From Adiantum capillus-veneris (Eukaryota > Streptophyta > Polypodiopsida > Polypodiales > Pteridaceae), in assembly GCA_014529385.2 (NCBI GenBank), contig CM043968.1, positions 132,566,018-132,630,017 on the forward strand: DNA of 64,000 nucleotides, read 5' to 3'. Shown piece by piece: positions 57,671 through 64,000 of this stretch. Numbering within the stretch: position 1 is the first letter of the stretch; each line of letters starts with the position of its first letter. A program made the translations under genes and the position numbers. The notes beneath the pieces are model-generated. The model was not told where the DNA came from. It searched no databases and was given only the letters and a program-made list of their open reading frames with translations.

Positions 57671-58714
57671 ATGCGTGGAGCATCTCAATGTAGTGAATTT
57701 GGCCACGATGAAAGGACACTAGAGAGGGTCTTGGAAGACGATGCCTATATACGAGAACCTTTTCCTGAAGAGAAGCTCAAACCCCTAGAATGGTCTCAAA
57801 TTTTGGCTACATTGGATGTATGCGTCAATAAAGTAACTCCCACCAAATTTTGTGATGAGAATGGCTACGATATCAGACCATACTACATGTTGAGAAAAAT
57901 TGTGGAGGAGGACGAGGATGAGGTAGATACTGAGAATATGAGGATCCATAAAACAGAAACGAAACTTGAGATTAAGATAGTGGGCTATGTGGACCTCCCC
58001 ACTAAAGAAATCAAGCAGGAAGGAGAAGAATTTTATGATTATTTTAATCAAAGTGAAAACAAGGATAACGCGGATGACGAGAAGTCAGAAAATACAGAGG
58101 GAGACGACAATCAAGATCAAGACAATGACGTCTTCTACAATTTCCCAAACCAAAGTGAGAGATGCCAAAAAAGATACAAGAGTAAACGACACCACATCAG
58201 TACACCAACCAGGTTGAGGCCCATGCCAGAGTTTAAGGGTAAGACACATTTCCTTATGAACATTCATGCTGTTGATTGTGCTAAGGATAAAGTGTCAAGA
58301 AGATTTCTTAAGGTTGCTGAAGACTCAGGATTTAAGTCCAGACTGTTGAAACCTATGAAAACCAGCAAACCAAAAAAAAGAGTTGCAACAGAAAAACTGA
58401 ATGTCTGTGGTAGGCCAACTATGAAGAAAATTGAACGGAAAACGAGATACAATGAGTTGAAACAAAAAATTAAAAATGTATGGACAATTGAAATGGAAAG
58501 TAGCGATGGAACGAACGCTAGTGATGGGAGTAAAAAGATAGATGTACCTCCTCACTATTGTAAGTACACCATTCAAGAAAGAAGATTGGTGGTTCAGCAA
58601 CCAATGAGGGAGCCTAAATCAAACGAGTCCTACGATGGGCCAGAGAAAGCCAAGAAAATAGACTTACAGAGCCAGGAGAAAATCCTCGACCTGCTTACAT
58701 TGCCACAGATCTAG
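57671..58714 (+). pseudogene. gypsy D protease-RT linker
   Basis: 347 codons of charged sequence: MRGASQCSEFGHDERTLERV, TPTKFCDENGYDIRP, acidic runs with DNDVFYNFPNQSE, then basic KKRVATEKL. No domain is recognised. It is collinear with the shorter linker of A, so it is part of the family. A frameshift at its end (near 58665) leads into the RT frame. Confidence 0.7.
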
Positions 58715-59440
58715 GTTTAGAAGAAGAGGACTTACTGATCAAAACACTTCAGGAATTTCGAGATGTATTTGCATGTTCGTACAAAGATTTGAGGGGAGTG
58801 GATCCTAACATTTGTGAACATTCAATCCCTTTGAAGTCTGATGCAAAGCCAAGAAAACAACGTCCCTACACGTGTAATGAGACATTCGCCAAAAGGATAA
58901 AAGAGGAGATAGACAAACTTATGGAGGCTAAATTTATTTATGAGATAGAACACACGGACTGGGTGTCCCCGATAGTGGTGGTACCCAAGAAAAATGGGAA
59001 ATTACGAGTGTGTGTGAATCTCAAGAAGGTAAACGCAGCAACAATAAGAGACAACTACCCTCTTCATATCACTGAACACGTCCTGGAACGAGTGGCAGGC
59101 AAGCAAGCCTATAGCTTTATGGACGGATTCTCTGGTTGTAACCAATTGGGGGTCAAACTAGAAGATCAATACAAAACAGCATTTGCAATAGAATGGGGCA
59201 TATATGCGTTTAGGTAATGCCATTTCGCTTGACCAATGCTCCAGCCACATTTCAGAGATTAATGACACACGCTTTTAAAGAATACTTGCAAAAATTCTTG
59301 GATATTTACATGGACGACTTGTGTGTCTTTTCGCTATTGAGAGAAGACCATATAGATCATTTGAGAAAGGTATTCGAAAAATGCAGAACGTATAGGATTT
59401 GCCTCAACCCAGAAAAATGCGTATTCATGGTATGAAAAGG
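58665..59440 (+). pseudogene. gypsy D reverse transcriptase
   Basis: Fingers and palm: HTDWVSPIVVVPKKNGKLRV, CVNLKKVNAATIRDNYPL, AYSFMDGFSGCNQ (first Asp), a frame break at 59217, then MPFRLTNAPATFQR and IYMDDLCVF with the intact catalytic pair. KCVFMV ends in a TGA near 59435. Confidence 0.87.
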
Positions 59441-60924
59441 TAAAATCTTAGGCCACATAGTGTCGGCTAATGGAATTACCACTGATGAAGACAAGGTAAA
59501 GGTGATCATAGAATTGCCAAGACCAAACACTGTACGAGAGGTACAATCATTTATGGGACATTGTGGATACTACCGACGTTTTATCTACATGTACGCGGTA
59601 ATCACAAAACCCTTGTATAGTCTAATCACGCTCTTCATTTGGACAAATGAATGTGAGGAGTCATTCCAGAAACTAAAAGATGCACTGGCATCTGCACCAA
59701 TTCTAAAAGCACCAGATTGGTCAAAGATCTTCCATGTACATGTAGATGCTTCGGCATTTGCAATAGGCTGTATATTAGCACAACCAGATGAGGGAAAGAC
59801 AGATTTTCCAATCAGTTATGCTAGTAGACAACTCAACAGTGCAGAAAAGAATTATACTACCACTGAAAGAGAAGGATTGGGTATGATATATGCTGTAAAG
59901 AAATTTCGGCATTACCGTACTCGCGAACAAATTCGCATTCTTTGTGGATCATCAGGCACTCTTGTACTTAGTAAACAAACCTTGCAACACGGGACGAATT
60001 GTAAGATGGTTCATTGTGTTGCTGGAGTTTGATTTTACGGTAGTAGTTAAGAAAGGAAAAACTCATCAAAGAGCAGACCACCTTTCTCGATTACTACATG
60101 GTGAAAAATCTACCGGAGTAGATGATGATCTCCCAGACGCATACTTCTTTAATATAGAGATGTTACCAAAATGGTCAGAGCAAATTATTCCGTTGCTGAC
60201 ATATGGAATGAATCTTGACGACAAACACACGGTAGAAGACATTAGACAAGCACGAAATTACACAATGCTTGCGGGAAGAATGTACCATCATGGAAGCGAT
60301 GGGATTCTAAGGTTGTGTATAGGCCCAGAGGAGTACGAAGCGTATGTAGAGGAGACCCACACACAAACAGGGGGATTCCATAGAGGAAATCAAATGATGT
60401 ATGAACAATTAAGAAGACTTGGAGTGTATTGGCCGGGAATGGCAGGCGATGTAGCAAATTACATCAAGAAATGCGACTTTTGCACATCCAATACCACTGT
60501 GGATTATGCCACATTATACCAAGTAACAGTAGCACCCGCATGGAGTCATGCTATTGTGGATTATTTGACTAATAAGGAGCTGCCAGGAGATTGGTCTAAA
60601 GCCAGACAAAAGGCTTTACAAATCGAAGCGAATAGGTATACCCTCATTAGTGACCAATTGTACAAAAGAGGAACTGATGACCAGCTGAGGTTAGTTCCTC
60701 ATGAAAATGACTACTTTCCATTATTGGAACAGGCTCATGCAGGCATAGCAGGTGGTCATTTTTCAGCAGAGAGAACCATAAAAATCATTATGGTTGCAGG
60801 TATATGGTGGCCGACCATGATTCAAGATGCCGCAGAATTCGTGAAAAGGTGTGATGAATGTCAACGCATTAAGGTACCAGTTAAAAGAGACGAAATGCCT
60901 TTAAGACCAATGATGAGTGCTTGA
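59441..60924 (+). pseudogene. gypsy D RNase H and duplicated H2C2 modules
   Basis: RNase H: MGHCGYYRRFIYMYAVIT, HVHVDASAFAIGCILAQ, TTEREGLGMIYAVKK, then a frameshift near 59920 and MDHQALLYLVNKP. In the frame from 59944, module 1 has H139, H146, C177 and C180 (60358-60483), and module 2 has H265, H272, C303 and C306 (60736-60861). Both have HX6H, then 31 residues from second His to first Cys, and are offset by exactly 126 residues. Each is preceded by a similar linker (LPKWSEQII versus APAWSHAIV). TGA after MMSA at 60922. Confidence 0.88.
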
Positions 60925-61790
60925 GCATTCTCCAAATGGGGATTGGACTTTGTCGGTCCTATCACTCCACCAACGTATCGTTCACAAGCACAATATATCA
61001 TAGTGGCCACAAACTACATGACCAAATGGGTGGAAGCAAAAGCCACAACGAAAGCAGACGCTAGAACCACGGCACAATTCTTATATGAATATGTGTTTAC
61101 ACGTTATGGCCTTCCAATCGAGCTGGTGAGTGATAGAGGGACACACTTTGTAAATGAATTTATCCAACATCTCTTAAATGAGTTTATGGTAATTCATCGC
61201 AAATCTGCACCCTATCATCCACAAGCCAATGGCCAAGCGGAAGCGACCAACAAAATATTGTGCACGGTTCTTATGAAACTGGTTAGTGAAACAAGAACAG
61301 ATTGGGATCAGATGCTCTATTCGGCATTGTGGGCCTATGGAGTTGCATACAAAACAACACTCATTGCTACACCATTTAATATGCTATATGGGTTAAATGC
61401 AATATTGCCTATTGACTTTTTAATCCCCACACTAAGGGTAGCAAAACAATTGGACTGGACGGGGCATGAACTTTCAGAACGGTTAGAGGACCTTGAAAAA
61501 TTAGATGAGTTACGACTCAATGCTGTAGCGGCCATCTATGCAAAAAAAAGACAACAGAAAGAGTTTTTTGACAAACATGTCAAGAACAAGAACTTTAAAA
61601 CGGGCGACTATGTCTTAGTATACACCCTTAAACAGCATACCAAAAAGCTAAACAAAAGGGGCATGGGGCCTTATTTGATATAAGAAATATCGTCCAGCGG
61701 AGCAGTAAAACTGTCGACACTAGATGGAAAAGAAATGCCGAACTAGATTAGTGGGTGTCATTTAAAAAAATATCATCTACCTTTAACACC
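60925..61790 (+). pseudogene. gypsy D integrase
   Basis: WGLDFVGPITPP, LVSDRGTHFVNEF and PQANGQAEATNK give the complete DD35E triad. The C-terminal region reads VYTLKQHTKKLNKRGMGPYLI and is cut by TAA at 61681-61683. Then SSGAVKLSTLDGKEMPN leads to a TAG at 61744-61746. The frame is otherwise uninterrupted, making this the best-preserved integrase in the window. Confidence 0.9.
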
Positions 61791-61794
61791 GGAA

Positions 61795-63114
61795 ATGTTG
61801 TTTCAACTGCATTATGGAAAAACCTATAGACAGGAACAACAAAGAATTCAGGACCAGGCACAACAAGAAGCAAAGGAACGGATTGCTAAACGAAAGCAGT
61901 TTCTCAGGACAATAAACATGGTCACCCCAATGATGATTGACGAATATCCTCTTTCAACATCCCAAACAATCGAAGCGGATATACAAAGCGGCGAATTAGA
62001 AAAGACCATGACAGACCTTAGGGCTCGAGACGATAGCATCATCGATGACTTGGAAGATACATGGTGTAGTCCTTACATAAAAGCTTATGCAGGCACAAAA
62101 CAAGTTGAAATCTATGCATTACTTGACACTGGGGCAAAAATGAGTGTCATCAACTTTGAGCTCTTTCAGAAACTTGGACCAATGCAGATGATCCCAGAGA
62201 CACACAGATTGAAAGTAGCATCGGGTGATGAGGTGACCACGTTGTGGTCTATTATAATACCAATCACAGTGCAGGCACACCCGTACACTACAAAATTCCA
62301 TGTACTGCCACCAAGTAGGTCAGCAACTCCGTGTATCTTAGCAGTGTCATGGATGAAATCTAATAGGGTATTCATTGATTTGGATACGAATGAGGCACTG
62401 TTCAGAAAGGAAAAATTTTCAGAACCCTTCTTATCATATAACCAATTCATGTCAAGGAGGAAAAAAAAGTTAATACAACCGCAAAAATCTGCCCAACAAC
62501 AAACAAAGTTTACAAGTCCAGTAACGTCTTATCAAAAATCAGCAACCATGCAGGGAACTAGGCAAGTTTGGGTACGGCGTACAGAGCTGACCGAGGCACA
62601 ATTACATCAAAAGCGGAAATACAAAGTTTGGATAAGGCACGACAGCCAAATTCCTATAAAAAAAGAGTCAGAAGAACAGACAAAACACCGAAAACAAGCC
62701 CAACTTCAAAGAAACATAGTCAATCTGTCAAATACGCAACGGACTATATTGGTATGGTGGCCAAAATTGCCAATTCAAAACGAGCCAACAACACAAGAAG
62801 GACGGACAAAGATGACAATCGTGAAGCTATCTACAACTGTCAAGGTCAAGCAACATCATGCAAACAGCACGAGGAAACAAACAGAATCCACAACAAAAAT
62901 TACAAGGATGTATCAGACACAAGTCATCAAGGTAGAAAGAAAGAATGTTCCACCAGATACGACAATATCGACTTCAAAGGAACCACATAGGCCAATTCAA
63001 AACCAGTGGAGAACAATCAAACAACGAGCGGCAGAGTTACAACTACTACTTGCAAAGAAAATCTGCCAACCAATTCAAGATACCACAGGAAACCTCAACG
63101 ACAAATGCCAATAA
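61795..63114 (+). CDS. gypsy D post-integrase ORF: second retropepsin plus W-x-x-K tail
   Basis: An uninterrupted frame of 439 codons. Residues 10-40 are a charged helix (EQQRIQDQAQQEAKERI). Residue 111 starts DTGA in YALLDTGAKMSVINF, followed by LKVASGDEVTTLW and CILAVSWMKSNRVFID, resembling the flap and closing strands of an aspartic protease. The last 230 residues are very basic and repeat a tryptophan motif (VWVRR, VWIRH, VWWPK). WRTIKQRAAELQLLLAKK is near the end. It is probably the C-terminal part of the polyprotein rather than an independent gene, since only stop codons separate it from the integrase. Function unknown; matching regions exist at 16.1-17.3 and 49.7-50.9 kb. Confidence 0.7.
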   Translation: MLFQLHYGKTYRQEQQRIQDQAQQEAKERIAKRKQFLRTINMVTPMMIDEYPLSTSQTIEADIQSGELEKTMTDLRARDDSIIDDLEDTWCSPYIKAYAGTKQVEIYALLDTGAKMSVINFELFQKLGPMQMIPETHRLKVASGDEVTTLWSIIIPITVQAHPYTTKFHVLPPSRSATPCILAVSWMKSNRVFIDLDTNEALFRKEKFSEPFLSYNQFMSRRKKKLIQPQKSAQQQTKFTSPVTSYQKSATMQGTRQVWVRRTELTEAQLHQKRKYKVWIRHDSQIPIKKESEEQTKHRKQAQLQRNIVNLSNTQRTILVWWPKLPIQNEPTTQEGRTKMTIVKLSTTVKVKQHHANSTRKQTESTTKITRMYQTQVIKVERKNVPPDTTISTSKEPHRPIQNQWRTIKQRAAELQLLLAKKICQPIQDTTGNLNDKCQ

Positions 63115-63249
63115 GCGCATCGCTTATACCTTCCTCCTACACCGCATAAATTCTTTCTACATGCATTGATTGCACATGCATATAGGGCTATATTACAATG
63201 CACAACACATACCCTTGACGATACCCTGTCGTCCGGGAGGACTCCAATT

Positions 63250-63265
63250 AGGAGAGGGGGAGGCA
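63250..63265 (+). other. purine-rich tract of gypsy D
   Basis: AGGAGAGGGGGAGGCA, a likely polypurine tract, although it lies 37 bp before the LTR start proposed at 63302. A comparable AGGAGGGGTGGAAGGA precedes the A border at about 50909. The offset leaves the exact LTR start open. Confidence 0.5.
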
Positions 63266-63301
63266 TTCCAATGCGGACTCATGTCATATATTAGAGGGCA
63301 A

Positions 63302-64000
63302 TGTTTGTGAGCAATTTTTCAACCATTTTTGTGTTTTATTGTGTGCTTTTGGGAAAAAGAATATGACCTCGTAATTAATCAGAATTGGGGACCAAATCAT
63401 CATTCATGAGCCCCTAGGGATGTGTATAGACTATAAAGAGAGTCAAATCTGGCCAAAAACTGTCTAAAAATAGCAAAAAATAGGCCAAGGTTGACGATAA
63501 TGAGCGAGATTGTACATAGACGAGAGAAAAGTGAGCTACAAAGTGTTTTGCTTTTCATTGGTATTTTTCTAGGTTAGAATTGCTATTTTCGGGTTATTTT
63601 GGGATTTATTTGCTTTATTTTAACCATTTTCTAGCAAAAATTATGGAAAAAATTCTGTAATCCAGATGGAAACACAAAAGAAGACACACCTGATCAGAGC
63701 AAGGTAAAGAAGACACAGAAAAAATAAGGACTGCAAAGGTGACAGGGAAAAATGACCACCGTCATGAAGGGACCTCCAACTCGAGAAATCTGCAAAAGTG
63801 GTAAACTGAAGCAAGCGAAATCCAAATCAGGAAATTTTTGAGCCTAAACCGCATCTCCCAAAAAGTTATGGCCACAGGTAAAAGATGGGAAAATTTGGTG
63901 TCGGAGTCTCGATTACATATAGAGAGGCTAGGCTAGAAATCCCTCATTTGAGTCATTTTCCATAGTGAGAGAGAGAGAGCTCCCTACAGCAGTTGAGACT
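63302..64000 (+). mobile_element. 3' LTR of gypsy D (partial)
   Basis: Starts TGTTTGTGAGC and continues to the window end, so only the first 699 bp are seen. It contains AT-rich stretches and, at the end, TATAGAGAGGC and a GA run, which could be near the transcription start. It shares AGGGCAATGTTTG at its start with the A/D junction. Confidence 0.6.

Larger units (their letters stand above)
51812..64000 (+). mobile_element. Ty3/gypsy element D, runs off the window
   Basis: PBS, leader with palindrome repeats, gag, nucleocapsid, protease, linker, RT, RNase H, tandem H2C2 modules, integrase, second retropepsin and tail, and the start of the 3' LTR at about 63302. Less decayed than A: coding frames are long, and the integrase triad and YMDD are intact. 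It still has in-frame stops and at least three frameshifts. Confidence 0.9.

Noticed and set aside
62568-62990. 140-codon frame within the D post-integrase ORF
   Set aside because: An alternative frame of the 439-codon ORF, without the DTGA domain or family conservation.
1-64000. tRNA or rRNA genes
   Set aside because: No convincing cloverleaf or rRNA signature was seen; tRNA-like matches are only the short primer-binding sites.

Overview
This window looks like a repeat-rich intergenic to pericentromeric stretch of a large land-plant nuclear genome. The evidence is plant-type Ty1/copia and Ty3/gypsy LTR retrotransposons, primer-binding sites matching plant tRNAs (iMet and Asp), AG/GT-type splice borders, and long AT-rich non-coding stretches. 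A fern or other seed-free plant is my guess from the overall style (decayed FCP1-like and SET exons inside minisatellite-filled introns). That guess is inference only. No prokaryotic, organellar or viral genome features were seen.

Layout. (1) 0.3-10.8 kb, minus strand: four exon-like blocks, each opening at a plausible splice acceptor. In gene order they are a SET-domain block (10798-10242), an FCP1/NIF-like HAD block (9599-8401), a second FCP1-like block with an in-frame stop (5201-4426), and a decayed block with a possible methyltransferase-like motif (1722-350). Between them lie arrays of a diverged minisatellite built on TTGGACAAGTGGTGGACCTT. The arrays are in one orientation at 2.2-7.5 kb and in the opposite orientation at 9.8-12.6 kb. 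(2) 12.6-16.06 kb, minus: a truncated copia element (E) with a 92-codon in-frame gag duplication. (3) 16.08-17.4 kb: the 3' end of a gypsy element of the same family as A and D. (4) 17.4-25.5 kb: mostly non-coding. It holds a ~1 kb imperfect inverted repeat, LTR-like pieces, microsatellites, a small unrecognised gene remnant and an endonuclease (EEP) fragment. (5) 25.5-50.9 kb: gypsy element A (plus), split by copia B (plus), which is split inside its own 3' LTR by gypsy C (minus). (6) 51.8-64 kb: gypsy element D (plus), related to A, running off the window.

Most notable are the shared peculiarities of A and D. (a) Their long 5' leaders carry about three diverged repeats of 275-299 bp. Each pairs a conserved TCCAAACTT...AAACTTG phrase with a palindrome about 100 nt downstream. 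The palindrome sequence is completely different in the two elements (GTCTATCGCGATAGAC in D, GTAAATAATC/GATTATTTAC arms in A), while the geometry is kept. (b) The integrase zinc-binding (H2C2) module is tandemly duplicated with an identical 126-codon period in both. (c) Downstream of the integrase lies a second retropepsin-like domain (DTGA), followed by a tail with repeated W-x-x-K motifs.

Every retroelement here is broken by stops, frameshifts or catalytic substitutions. Many stops fit CGA-to-TGA or CAG-to-TAG change, as expected from decay of methylated DNA. Some could also be assembly errors. No clearly intact protein-coding gene is present except possibly the SET and FCP1 terminal exons.
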